Shown here in pieces: positions 22,175 through 34,496 of a stretch of 64,000 nt of DNA. This DNA is from Salarias fasciatus (lineage: Eukaryota > Chordata > Actinopteri > Blenniiformes > Blenniidae). Position 1 is the stretch's first letter. Each line of letters begins with the position of its first letter. Below the pieces are notes generated by a model. The model ran no database searches. It was not told the origin of the DNA and was given only the letters and a program-made list of their open reading frames with translations. The stretch lies in the NCBI RefSeq assembly GCF_902148845.1, contig NC_043745.1, forward strand, positions 18,194,661 to 18,258,660, read 5' to 3'. The translations under genes were made by a program, and so were the position numbers.

Positions 22175-25100
22175 TCAGTTGTTGGTCGCCAGCTTTGCTT
22201 TGAGTCGGTTGATTTTGAGGGGAAGGAGGCCGGCCATCTCAGTGCTGAGCTCCAGCTCTGTCTCCACAGCGGCTGCTGCTTCGGGATGGGATTCACAATA
22301 CTGCACCACGTACCTGGACGACAGCGGGGAGGTGAAGGGTGAACGTCAGGACAATCAATCCTATTTTAAAAATTGCTTTCATACGAAAACTTTCATTAAA
22401 TGTAGTAAAGAGATTGAATCAAATGATCAACTGTTCATTCCAGAGTGACGTGGACCTGAGACAAAATGCTTCATTGGCCTTGATTTTAATTTCTGTCACT
22501 ATCAGCTGTTTTTAAATCAGAAAGCGATGGACAGAAAGAGAAAATGTGAAACCATACTTGTAGTTTTCCAGGGACTTGTTGAGATTATCGAGCTGAGCGG
22601 TGGGTGAGGAGGTGATGAGGCGGCTGTGCAGTCGAGCCACTCTGAAGCGAGCCACCAGAACCGGCCGGAGCACCTCGTCCTCCAGGTGCTCCGGGAACTT
22701 CCCTTCTGGAGAACAGAGCGAGTCCAGGAACATCTGGTAGTACCTGAAGAGGACAGGATCATTACTTAGTGACTGCACTGAAGGTTCAGAGACACATACG
22801 GGTAATCCACAGGCGACTGTACGCTCACTTGGCAGAAGCAGAGCAGAGATGGTTGAATTTCTTGATGGTGTGGTTATCTAAAGTTTGTGTATCTGCTTGT
22901 CTGTTGGCCACCGTCAGCTTCAAGTCCATCATTTCGTTGTAGGTCTCGGCCAACTCGAACATCATCTGCCTGCGGATCATCAGGTAGTACCTGGAGTTCA
23001 GATCTGGAAGAAACGGAGTCAAACTCAGTCAGTCGTTTTCCAGCGGCTCCAAAGACGACAGCGGAGAACAATTCTAACTTCAGAAGTGGTACCGTTGCAG
23101 ATCGGCTCCAACATGTCGACTCTTCTTTTGTGCATTTTGCAGCGTCGCTCTGGATCTTCTTCAAAGAAAGCCAGGATCCGAAACAGAGCGCTGTGATCCT
23201 GCAAAATCTCGATGTGGTCGGTCACATATCCATCCATCTGGAAGTACTCCTTGGCCTTGGAAATGTGGAAAGAAAGAAGAGTCAAAATGAAACATCATAT
23301 ATGTAGATGAACAATGATCAGAATGAGGAACAACGTGCTTCAGGACACCACAACGCCACTTCGACTCACTCCATAAATTATAGTGTATAATTTGAATTTA
23401 TACACCGTGGGTTTATGTTAAACTTATTAAAATATATTTCATATAAAATGTTAAAAAAAAGAAAAAAGCTTTATATTCTAGGGTGTTCTATTTCCCCTTT
23501 CCCCCAGTGAAGAAATCTGTTGGATTGCTGCCTTGTTTGCTATAAATTACTGAGGACATTATCTGCCACCATGAGAAGACAAATCAATGAGCGGCTTTTT
23601 GCTGTGCTGTAGATTTTCTGTTCTGTTCTCATCACAACTACTTTGAGTCAAAAAGGAATAAATGTGTTGTAATTGATATTTGTCATTACAACACACACTT
23701 TAAAAAGTGAAGGTAACTTAAGACATGCAATTGAAAATGTGAGCTGCAGGCTCAGTGATCTTGCTCAGTAAGACTCACTGTTGCAGAATGTGCTCCATAC
23801 CTGTGTCACATAGTTCTGTCCGACCAGGAACACAGACCTGGCCTCGGTGAAATCCAGAGGGAACAAACACATCACCTGAAAACAGACATTCAAGTTTTAA
23901 CCTGGAGGACGGCGCCCTCTAATGGTGGGATTTATACAGACAAAGGTGTCACAAACATGATGGAGCCATAATGGAACGGAGTATCTCTACTTTGTGACGT
24001 CCAATGAATTCAATGTTCAGAACAGATATGTAGTCTCTGCATCGTTTTATGACAGAAATTCAGTCAAACTTTTTGTTAATGCAAGAACTGGAGTCAGAGT
24101 GACAACAACTGATAAACAAAAAGAGGTAACTTCAACTTTCTTAGCAAGTAGCACAAAAAGCACCAAACACAACCTACAGACCTTTTCTTCCACACTTGCA
24201 ATAGAGTCGAAGGTGTCTTCAGAGCCAAAAAGCAGAGCACTCTTTCTGCCTTTCTCTTCCTCCTCCTCCTCCCGTCGTCTCGCTCTTTTCAGCTCATCCT
24301 GACGATCGAGATCCAGCTCCCCAATGTTGTCCTTCAAAGACAGCAGTCAGATTTTTCAACACCTACAATCTACAAAGTTTCAACCATTTCTTGAATCTTA
24401 ATGGAAATCATTACAGCTTTTGGGTAACAAAATGGAAAATCCACAAAATCTTACAACAATTTTGAATACTTTTCAGAAACAATACTTTTATTTTTCATAA
24501 TCTTATAAAACAATTATTAGAGAAGCACCTGTATAGGTTTAGATCTGTAACCTGTGGGGAAAGAAAACAGCAGTACCTCCAGCTGCTTCTTGGCATCTTC
24601 CAGAAGGTTGAGACAATATTTAATCCAACATCTTGCAATCTCTGCTCTCTTCTGTCTGAGCTGTTCTCTGCGTTCATTCTCTGTTTCACCTGAGATACAG
24701 AGGTGTAATTAAAAGTGAGAAGGTTGATTTGTTTTGATCTGCACGCCGATGAAATGCTTTGCTGGGACTCACTCTCCTGCGCTGCAGCTTCAGAGGGAAC
24801 TTCTCCTGCCAGACCTGATATGACAGTCGCTGCTGAGAGGCAATGCCGTCCCTCCATAAATCGACCCTGAAAGACATAAACTCCATACTTTTTCCTCTCA
24901 AATTACTTTTTATTTATTTATTTATTTATTTACAGGATTCCGCAAAATTGTTCCAAAAGGTCAAACCCTCTACATTTGGTGTATAAAGCACAAGCTGCAG
25001 TCAGTCTTTGCGACCCTCGCCCTGTGCAATGTCTTAGTAGGAAAGAATCAATCCTTTTTGATGGAGTTTGACTTCCAGCATCAATAGTGAGTCCAACTAA

Positions 25101-28100
25101 CCTTTTAAAAGAAAATCTGAAACCTGTGTGTTTACTTGAACACATAGTTCACACTATTCTGTGAGACTTTAGGACAGAAATAAGTTGTTAAAATCAAAAA
25201 GTCATACCTTGGTGATATAATATTGTGACAGTGTCGCAGCGTTTAAAGCCCACTCCATCGGACTGAACTGATTCAGTTGTAGCTGTCGCTGCAGGGTACT
25301 GTGGCAGTAGGTGGCAGCACGCTCGGTCTGACCTGGAAGGGAAGACATCATCCACTCAAGACAGAAAAACACTTGCTGGAGGATCATAAAATTACAGGAT
25401 ATTTCAAGAACTAATTACAATGAGTAACTGACAATATCTTTACCTTTAGGTCATGCTACTATTAATTTTATCGGTTCACTCTAACCGACATGATAAAAGT
25501 AAAAATGGTCCAGAAGAGGATACAATGGCGGGACAGACAAGTGTGTCCGGCCCCCGGAGGCTCTGCAGACCCTGAACATTGTGGGGTCCACCAGAGTTCT
25601 TTCAGTCAGTCCCAGGCGCTTCACTAAAGTGATGAAGAGGATCTGGACTACTCTCCGTTGCTGCCTCTATCCTCCAGTTGAAGACTGATGCCTTAATGTT
25701 TTTTTTCTTAACTTTTTTCATATGTTGGTGCATTTATGAATTAAAAAAAAAAGTAAACCCTTCAAAGTCCAGTTTGAAATATTATTTGAGAAGGGTAGGG
25801 CATCAAACTCCAGTCCTCGAGGGTTGAGCTCCTGCATGTTTTAGGTCTCTCCCAGTTGCAGCACAGCTGATCACAATTATGACAATGAAGTTGTATCTAA
25901 TCTAATATACACATCAGAAAAAAATACATTGCACATTTAGGTATATTATATCCATATGCAAAATGTATCCTATAGTTTTTTCTTCTTGTAGGAGCCATCA
26001 TTTTCCTGTTATTTTAAGCACGGAATTTCGGTGACATGTATGTTATCTTAGAAATTAAAGACAAAAGTTAAACAGTGCTATTTAATGAAAATGTAATTAC
26101 CCTAATGAATAAAAAAGCTTTTACCTGATAGGTTAAAGTGAAACAACAACGTCAGATCAGACCAACGTACATAACGCTGCATTAACCATTGTAAATAATG
26201 TTGGACTCAACTTTTGTCAGTGCGTGACAGTAACGCCAATGAATGATAACAAAATATTTACATTTCGATCATGTTACAAAGTACTTTTTCGCGAAAGTAA
26301 CTCATTTTAATTGGTTACTTTAGCAAGTGACTTTTGTGTGTGTGCAGCTATTTTACTATGAACACACCAATCAATAGATTAAAATTATAATAATTGTGGA
26401 ACAAACTCATAAGGAAGATTAACTCTTAAACAAATTAAGAAACAAAGCAGCAATATTATCTGAGTCAATATTTTGATGCTTAAATACGCAAATGAGACTC
26501 AAAAAACTGTCCCACTCACCCAGGCTTTTATAGACTTGTGCAAGGTAGTACATGGTGTGGGTGAAGGCCAACTCAAACCTGGCAGGTAAACACAGGTGAA
26601 GGAAAAGAAAGAAGGTAAACTGAAAGCAAGCAGAAAACTTAATCCTATCAAGAAAATATGCGATCATAGACGTGACACGTGAAGGTGTATTAGTAAACGG
26701 ATCACCTCTTGGTCCTTTCCTGGTGTGTCAGCTGGTTCTCCTCAGTAGTGAAATACTCAGTCATATCAGTGGGAGGAGTTCCATCCTTCATAAAACAAAA
26801 AAAAAAAATCTGTTTGTTATAGCTGAAATTGATCACTTGGATTACTTGACCTCATTGTTTCATGTGTAAGACTGTGAATCAAAAAGTTCCTCTTTGAAAA
26901 GTTCAATAATGACCGTGTGTTTATAGATAAGTTTGAATCCTACCATGTTTTATCTACTCAGTTTCACCAGCCAAGGGAAATGCAGCAATGCATGTAAAGC
27001 CAACAAGTATGGAGCATTCGGTGCACTGTATTTGTGCGCCATCTAAATAAGATGACATCCTCCTAAACAGAGGATGGTTTTATTTAGAACCAATCACAAA
27101 ATATCAAACGGTAGTGGGATGAATACAATTTTTTCAAAACGAGACATGAAACAATGCGGAGTTCTGACTTATCAACAAAGGAATCATTGTTGATCTCAAA
27201 GGCGAGCAGCACAGTCACACAAATCAGATCCACAACAACACACTGACGTGGTGGACAGCAGTGGTGCATATCTCCCATGCCGCCATTGCCTCTTGGAATA
27301 ATACAAAAATATAATATGCACATTCTACCTAGATAAGAGGCAATCATCTCCTGCATATGCTCTACACTTTTAGGAGTTACATAAGCACCACAGTTTGAAT
27401 TGAGGGAGAGAGTTGTAGAACATGCAAAATTACACACAGAAAAGCCATTTCTGAGATTCAGATGTGTGCCATCAAATGAAGCGTCAAAATAAAATGCTGA
27501 AATCAAAACCAGCCTTACTTCTTTCATGTAACGTTGGTAGATGGATTCAGCAGTTTCAAGGAAGCCCTGAGCCATCTGAGTCTCGTCCCGGCCCGCCCAC
27601 AGGATGCCCAGCTGGTTCTGGAAACACAGAGGTGGTCAACACATGAGCATCAGATGATCTGCAACCTCTGAAGCCTTCAAACAGTGGAAGCATTTATCAA
27701 AGAAGGGACGACACACACCTATGTGCTGAGTCAGTGCACAATGATTCATGATCACACTGGAAACTTTACAGATGGACTAAATAATGTGGAAGCCATGCAG
27801 CTATAAAGAAACATGAGCATTTCAGAGCTTTACCCTGACATGGATATACAGAGACACGTTCTCCGACGACGCTCTGCATTTCTCCAGCTGCTTCATGCAG
27901 TTCATGAGGTGTTCCTGGCCGGCTGACAGCTCTTCCGTCTCCACATGGTTCACGCCCAGGTAGTACTCCACAGCCCCGAGCTTGGCGGCCCGCAGCCCGG
28001 CCGGAGAGTCCGCGCTGAAGCCCCGGCCGAAGACGTCCTCCGTCTGCCCGTCCAGCGGCTCCTCGGGCGGACGCTGCTCGGTGCTCTCCCCCCTGCTGTC

Positions 28101-28289
28101 CTCCTCTCCATCCCCCGCTTCAAAGCTCTTCAGGGAGCAGTAGATCTCTCGGAGAAGCTCCCTGGCCTTGTATTTGGAGCGGAACGGGTCGTTCTCCGGG
28201 TCGTTTCGTGATTCCACCTCGGTGAGGTTGAGGGCGTTGGTGAATTTGTCGCAGACGGCTCTCCACTCATCGCTGCTGAGCGACGCCAT
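22175..28289 (-). CDS. kifbp: KIF1-binding protein (KIFBP)
   Basis: KIFBP binds motor domains of a subset of kinesins (KIF1B, KIF15, KIF18A and others) and limits their microtubule attachment. Human loss causes Goldberg-Shprintzen syndrome. Thirteen coding exons were joined: 27834-28289, 27519-27617, 26706-26785, 26520-26578, 25208-25332, 24773-24866, 24577-24689, 24182-24331, 23801-23875, 23093-23255, 22829-23003, 22558-22743 and 22175-22313. They total 1914 nt, or 637 aa, against 621 in human. Recognisable blocks include GVNHVETEELSAGQEHL, HTMYYLAQVYKSLG, YCHSTLQRQLQLNQFSPMEW, RCWIKYCLNLL, DNIGELDLDRQ, DGYVTDHIEILQDHSALFRI, RRCKMHKRR and FRVARLHSRLI. The start chosen is MASLSSDEW; the frame stays open further upstream, but only that Met fits the family. 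The mainly helical, TPR-like architecture is a family property. A Glu/Arg-rich insert in exon 8 and a variable acidic segment in exon 1 account for the extra length. Confidence 0.97.
25500..25880. repeat. Dispersed repeat fragments in kifbp intron 4
   Basis: Within the intron at 25333-26519, the motif CCAGTCCTCGAGGG followed by CTCCTGCATGTTTTAG (about 25811-25845) is a very common fish interspersed repeat, whose class I cannot assign surely. The preceding 25500-25690 has a protein-like look (GC-rich, partly open) and ends in a poly(T)/poly(A) run, and may be a second, truncated element. Confidence 0.35.
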
Positions 28290-28370
28290 GTTTGTCTCCG
28301 TCTCATTACCGCTCAGCTGCGTGAAAGTAGCGCAGGGTTGCCAGATCACGTGAAGTAAACAAGCAACAAC
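28290..28370 (-). promoter_or_regulatory. kifbp proximal promoter with E-box
   Basis: Directly upstream of the kifbp start is a perfect CACGTG E-box at 28347-28352 within GATCACGTGAAG. The adjacent first exon is GC-rich. E-boxes of this type bind USF, MYC/MAX and TFE proteins. Function is inferred from position only. Confidence 0.4.
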
Positions 28371-30059
28371 CCTCTTAAAAAAAAAATATAAAAAAAAAAT
28401 ATTCAAATAAAAAAATGTGGGAAAACAGGGACAAATACTACATTTTCTGAGGGTGCTAACCCAAACAAATTTATTGAACAGCCCCAAAATGCCAAGTCAA
28501 TATTTTCAAATCAAAATATTCCAAAATATGCTTGAGTTTTTTTGTTTTGCTTTGTTTTAGTGAGAACAAGCATCTAAAATACAAGAAATTTAAGAAGTAA
28601 GCTCAAACGAACCACAGCTTGCCGTTATTGTTCATTTTTAGACAGAAGCAAGCAAAAAAAAATCTCTTGTATTAAGCTGACCTGGCAACACTGAAGCAGC
28701 TTCTTCTTTTAAAGTTGATGGTAGATTTAAAGAATGATGCTGCACTACTGCCACCATCTGGCTTGAACTTTCTATCAGTGTTGGCCTAGATCAGAAGTGT
28801 CCAACTCAGAAACAACACAGTGAGACTGATGAGTGAACCTGCAAAGCAAACACAAGATTATTTTCTAACCTCAAGGCCACCACTGCTCCGAAGCTGGGGT
28901 TGCCTCCAGTTACGCTTTGGAGAGATGCATGATTTAGTCCTGTTGAAATAATACAGAAAATAAATGTTCCTAACGCCCACTCCCTAATTCTGTCTGATAC
29001 ATACAGTAGTAGATTACGATACGTAAAAAGTTATAAATCCTAAAAAGACTTGCTTCATCCAACAGATCTACAAGTGACATCTACAGGGCTGAAAAGGTGT
29101 TCAACACCACAGTAACTCTTGTTATATTTGACTAGTTCCCATGCCTGAATGTGTTTCACAATAAAATAAGAGTCAAATAAGAGTCTTCTTCATATTTAAG
29201 CTCTTTCAAATGAGAAATAAAGAAAATGCATAATTCCAAAGTAACAAGAGTAATGGGATATTCTATTGACAGGACATATAATAAATACTAGCACAGTGTG
29301 GAAGCGCCTCATTACAGGTGGTTGAAAACCATGAAAACAATGTTTCTAAATGTTTAAAGCCTTTGGTGTCAGTATTGGACAATAAAGCAAAGTTCGAGCT
29401 GAACAGCATTGTTTTATTTTTAAGGCTGTGGTTATAGAAGGCAGAAATGATAGCCATGTCAGCATTGTAGAGTCTTCAGTTCATTTGGAGTCATGTGAAA
29501 ATAATGCTGACTTTTGGAGCTTCACAGCATTGTCAATTTAACAAAGTGAAACTGTTTTCACATTAACTACTGTCACAGAGCAGAATTTGGAAATACTACA
29601 TTTCATCTCGATGCTCAAATGATGCCTTGCTGATACATGAGATTTTCTTCAACGAGTTCTCTGGAGTGTTCCCACTCAGAAGTCTGGAATTTGATGGTAG
29701 TCACATAATATTGCATCTGGAAGTCAGAACTTTGTCAAAATCATTGATGAATGCACTATTAGGTCTGGAAATCCTGGAAACAATCTTACTGTCAATTTGA
29801 TCTTGTAATGAGTGAAAGAAAGCTCAAGAAAAGACTTGTAGTTCCCTAACTTTTTGTGAGAGTGAAAGATGACAATTAGCTGATGACAATGATTGAATGT
29901 ATGTTAAAGTGTGATGGTGGATTGATCCTTGACAATAACACAATAAAAATATTCATAACAAACAGGGATCACAAGAAAACAGCAGCTGTAAAACTGGACT
30001 TTATGGAAACCTAGCAGACACTGCAAAGAAGAACATGGTACATGTGTTTTCAAAGCTTG
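28371..30059. other. Intergenic stretch, kifbp 5' to mpc1 3'
   Basis: This is AT-rich DNA with poly(A) runs near 28376-28415 and no ORF or repeat I can assign. Its right edge is set by the candidate mpc1 poly(A) signal at 30060-30065. Confidence 0.55.
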
Positions 30060-30065
30060 TTTATT
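30060..30065 (-). terminator. Candidate poly(A) signal of mpc1
   Basis: AATAAA on the minus strand, about 860 bp downstream of the mpc1 stop. Confidence 0.4.
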
Positions 30066-30926
30066 TTAACAAACCCAGAGAATCAAAGCATTTATCGGGG
30101 AAAATAATGTCAATTATACAGTGACAATAAATTAAAGTGAATGACAACAACACACCGTACATTTGGTCAGCACCGACAGAAGCAGCTTGTCCACTCGAGA
30201 TTGAAACATTCTCAACTCAGGCATCAACAAAACTACAATGCTTTACAATGTGAGATCGTGTTTAATTTAAACAGTTATCTGGATTATGTATTCATGTTTG
30301 GAACCAAGATCATCATTTATACAGACATTTACAGCATAGTATCAAACCTCCTACAGTGACACCAACAGCTGAGCTGCTGTTGCTGTCTTTTAAGGAAAAG
30401 TTATTGGAGAAGTCTGCGTACTGTGAAAAGCAGCATGAACCATCCTGCACAGGCTGACTTCAAGCTGAACTGTTATTCATTTCATTTTCAAAGCAGGTCA
30501 TGATGTGATAAAAAAAAAGTATCTATACCAACGACCTGAAATGAAACGTTACCAAAAAAAAAAGAATATCGGATAAACTTGAAAGTCTGAAAGTGTGTAA
30601 CAGCGAGTGGTGCATCCTCTGTGCTAGGTAACAAGATAAACTGTCACGCTGGCTTTCAGACTGGTGTGTCACTTCAAATGCGGCTAAAATCGAAAACTAA
30701 ATCACTGCAGTAGTCCTGACTACAAGAACAAAAGTACCAACTTCCTTCTGTCTGTGTAATAAAGTGACTAAAACTTAGCGAGTTACCAATCTCTCTAACA
30801 TCAGGTTAATTATCTCCTAAAATACATTACTGATTCAATTTGATGTTGCGGTGCACGAGTTCTGATATCCGGGTTCACGGTTGTTGCAGCACAGCGCCAC
30901 TCAGCGTCCGGCCTTCTTTATGAAGA

Positions 30927-33727
30927 TTATCCCTTTTTCTCAAGGCTGAAATGACAAAGAAACAGTCAGAATAAAGACAATAATACCTTCAGGCCAATCC
31001 CACTTTTCCCTCTTGTCATGTATATTGAACTGAACTGAATACTGAGTAGAGCAAAGGACAAACACCAGTTAAGACTCCTGCATCAGTCACACAAATTCCT
31101 AGCACTATAAATAATATAAAATGTGAAGTTGATCCACTGGATCCTTTGTTGCGTGGACACAGAAGACCCATGAACACATGTAAGATCTGCTTACGAAATG
31201 CACCACAAATGGTTTCTCACTTGTATTTGATGAGGCGACCTCCCTGGACCAGCTGTGCCGACTCGTTGGTCAAATGGCATGCGAACAGGAGCCAGTTCCG
31301 AGGCTGCACCTTGTAGGCAAACCTCATGAAGAGCAGTGAATAACAGCACAGAGCTGTGGGGAAAGACGGGCGATGATAAACATGTGAAATACAACACTGT
31401 CTTTTTACACAAAACCTGCACACACAGCAACAGATCTCTAAAATTAAAAGTTTGACTCATAAACTGAAGAATTTACATGCAAATCTCAGGCTGACTGAGT
31501 TAGAGTAAATCTGTTGAACAGGAATCGGAATTTGAAAAGCCAAAACAGAGCACTGAAAATGTTTCACAGGGAAAGACAGCATGCATGTTTGCAGGTCCAC
31601 ACTGATACATGCATATGTTTTCTTACCAAAGGTCATTCTGCCACTGATAATTTCAGGGCTCTTCTTCATATCTGTGATGGCAGCTATAGGAAGACCCCAG
31701 TTTGCCACAGGACCCCAGAAATGCTGCGAAAACAGAAGTTACATGTTTTAGATAAATTGTGATCTGTGCGTGAAGTTGAAATTGCCCCATATATTAAAGA
31801 AAGAAGGTTTGTCAAAGGGTGTGAGGGGCTGGGTTGTGCTTTGGGGAGGATACAGAAATAGGTAAACATTTAAAAAACATTCAACTTGCCAAAGTGTTCT
31901 GGCAGTGATTAGAGAACGAGCAGAGGTCAAAACAGTACAAAATAAACCTCCTGGATGGAACAACTCATGTAAATGGAAAATCTGTTGGCTTACCGTGCTG
32001 ATGAATGTTTGAGGTTTTGAATTTTTGATGCCAGGCAGAGGAGAGGAGAACATGAAGAGACATAAATTGTACATACATTAGTCACACAGAAATCATAGCC
32101 ACTTCATCCAGATTAAAGGCCTATTACAATTAATTTGCCAATCACAAACTGATGATTTCTTTACATGTTACTGCAGAATAACAAATATGATTGAAGTTTA
32201 GCAGCTCTCAGTCATTTTCTCTATTATTGTTTTGCTACAAAAATAAGTAAATAACTTTGTGAACACTGAAACAAACAGAGCAACTAAAGCAGCTCAGCAC
32301 ACATGTGCAAGGGTCTAAAATCCTTCAGAATACACAACATGTTCACATCGACAGAGAAATTATTTGACTTTTGTTTGCATATTAAAGACAAAGGTCATCA
32401 GAAGACGTCACGGATTGTCCGGTGTATTCATTAAATGTGCAAACAGGGGGCCTTTCTGTGTCATTGTGTCAACATTTCCACTTCAATCTAAATGAGTAAA
32501 TGCGGCTGATCTGTGTCGAGTACACACACAACCAGGGAGTCATGTAAACATTAGCCAGAGTCTTAAAAGTGAGAAAATGTACTACTTCAACTAAATGACA
32601 TTAGAAACTTTCCACAGCTTGACTCGCAACATAGGTAAAGAAATTGCCTTTGACACAAATGGTTTTCACAACAGGGCCTCAAGCAGACTAAAGCCAACTT
32701 TCAAGCTCAACCTCTTGGTTTTACATAATAAAAACACACTACCTGTTAGAGGACACTTGTAGAGAGGTTTCAGACAATGCATCATTTGTTGCTTTTTGTT
32801 TTATCAATGTCTTTAACCAGCAATTGACAACAACACAAATGGAATAAGTTTTTCTGTGCATAAAATAAACGTTTGTGTGCATTATCTATGATAAACAGTT
32901 TAAAACAAACACTGATCACACAACAGCAGCTCCTCAAATACCTGTATCATTTTCAATTCTAATATTTTACTCATATTTACATCATGTAAATTATTTAGTT
33001 ACTTTCATTATAATATGTCACTACAAAGAACACTCCCAATTTGAAATAAAGTGCAAATCTTTTATCATTATCTAGCTGATAAAGTTATAGTTTTAAGACA
33101 AACATGGATGCTTAATGTCAACATGACAGAACAAACTGTCATTGACTAATTCTTCATCACTTCTTTTAGGAAAATTGATAGTATTCTTAATAACACCTGT
33201 GACTGACTGAAAACAAGGGAACATCTGAACCTCTGCTCAACTCACACAGCCTCCTGAATGAAGGAGCTTCAATGACAGGAACAATGACAGCTGATCTCCA
33301 GAAAGCAAACAATCACCCTCTCTTCATCACATTCAGATCAGTAGTCGCGCCTGTTTCACGTGTATTGCAATAAGTTTGATGAACAATTCTCCAAGAACTG
33401 TTGAGTAACACATTAAACCACTATCCCCATAAACAGACGTGAACTTAACTCGCTCTCGTCCTTGACAATTATTCATCCCTCGAACTTAAATACTCCCGCA
33501 TTAGAAGATAAGAAAACAAACCTTGTGGAGGGCAGTCGTTTAAACTGAATTGCATACGTTTCTTCGTCAGGACAGTAAATATAAAGCTAGCTGGTAAATA
33601 TTAGCCTACATGAAGTAGCTGCTAGCTGTTAGCATTAATGTTGGAAAACCACGCACCTCATCAAATAGTCCCTGAACTCTTTGCTCTTCAGGTGGTCGAT
33701 GGCTTTGCGGGCCAGCGTCCCTGCCAT
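30927..33727 (-). CDS. mpc1: Mitochondrial pyruvate carrier 1
   Basis: MPC1 pairs with MPC2 in the inner mitochondrial membrane to import pyruvate into the matrix. Coding exons are 33657-33727, 31994-31997 (only 4 nt), 31627-31723, 31221-31353 and 30927-30945. They total 324 nt, or 107 aa, against 109 in human. The protein starts [20 protein letters not shown] and continues [54 protein letters not shown] and QGGRLIKYN, a near-complete match to vertebrate MPC1 with its hydrophobic helices. Exons 1 and 3 join in frame only through CACG, flanked by AG and GTAAGC, which supplies Ser-Thr of MSTHFW. Exon 4 ends at AA|GTGAGA. Splicing adds LEKKG and a stop, whereas reading through gives KYK and an immediate TGA. 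Human MPC1 is on chromosome 6, so its place beside kifbp is a lineage-specific linkage. Confidence 0.95.
31994..31997 (-). other. mpc1: mpc1 4-nt microexon (CACG)
   Basis: On the minus strand the text reads TTCATCAG, CACG, GTAAGC. Exon 1 ends ATGAG and exon 3 begins CATTTCTGG. Only insertion of C-ACG restores Met-Ser-Thr-His-Phe-Trp, which is invariant in MPC1. Direct joining of exons 1 and 3 shifts the frame and meets a TAG after 12 more codons. The acceptor has a weak pyrimidine tract and the donor is strong. Confidence 0.8.
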
Positions 33728-33860
33728 GGTTTTAACTTCAGGCGGCCGAGCTTCAGATCCGAGAGCAGAGATGTTTCTGAGGAGTTTGAAGGGCGACTGA
33801 CGGGCTTTACTGCTCAGAGGACGACCGCGCTGGCGTTCACGACACTGCCGTAAACACACA

Positions 33861-34030
33861 GATCCGGGATCAGGCTAGACCACTGGGGGGCGCTGTTCAT
33901 CAAACAACGACACTGATCCAGGATCAGACCACTGGGGGGCGCTGTTCACCAAACAACGACACTGATCCAGGATCAGACCACTGGGGGGCGCTGTTTATCA
34001 AACTACAACACTGATACAGGTCCAGACTGC
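33861..34030 (+). repeat. 49-bp tandem repeat with three CTCF-like cores
   Basis: Three copies and the start of a fourth run head to tail, beginning at GATCC 33861, 33915, 33964 and 34013. Each full copy holds CCACTGGGGGGCGCTG, at 33880-33895, 33929-33944 and 33978-33993, exactly 49 bp apart. This resembles the CTCF core (CCACYAGGGGGCGCTG), with G for the usual A at one position. The array starts about 130 bp upstream of the mpc1 ATG. Repeat structure is direct observation; CTCF binding is inference. Confidence 0.75.
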
Positions 34031-34086
34031 TGGACCAAGTACTGATTATCGGAAGACTTGAGCGAATAATGTTTTATGGCCTGATT

Positions 34087-34087
34087 A

Positions 34088-34180
<93 letters not shown>
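34087..34180. repeat. (CA)n microsatellite, about 90 bp
   Basis: This is the longest pure CA run in the window. It borders the 34182-34440 dispersed repeat on the left, and a second CA run (34442-34480) borders it on the right. Confidence 0.95.
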
Positions 34181-34186
<6 letters not shown>

Positions 34187-34440
34187 ACTTATATCGTTGT
34201 GAGGACACTCATTGACATAATGCATTTCCTAGCCCCTTACCCTAACCATCAAAAATTAATGCCTAACCCTAACCTATGCCCTAAACCTAACCTAAACCCA
34301 ATTGTAACCCTAAATCAAAAGCCAAGTCTTAACCCTCAAAAAGGTCAAAAAAGGCCTTTTGAAAAGTGAGGACCGGCAAAAATGTCCTCACTCTGTTGGT
34401 GAAAAATGAATTTTGGTCCTTACTTTTAGGTATGTACAAG
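34181..34440. repeat. Fish dispersed repeat flanked by CA tracts
   Basis: Text such as GTTGTGAGGACACTCATTGA, ACATAATGCATTTCCTAGCC, CCTAACCCTAACC-like runs, and AGTGAGGACCGGCAAAAATG with GTCCTCAC is a repeat found many times in fish genomes, usually set between CA microsatellites as here. The GTGAGGAC/GTCCTCAC pair gives weak inverted ends. The transposon class is not certain. Confidence 0.55.
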
Positions 34441-34480
<40 letters not shown>

Positions 34481-34496
34481 AAAGAAAATCAACAAA

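Noticed and set aside
27945-28211. Plus-strand ORF opposite kifbp exon 1
   Set aside because: Antisense shadow of a GC-rich coding exon; the minus strand matches KIFBP.
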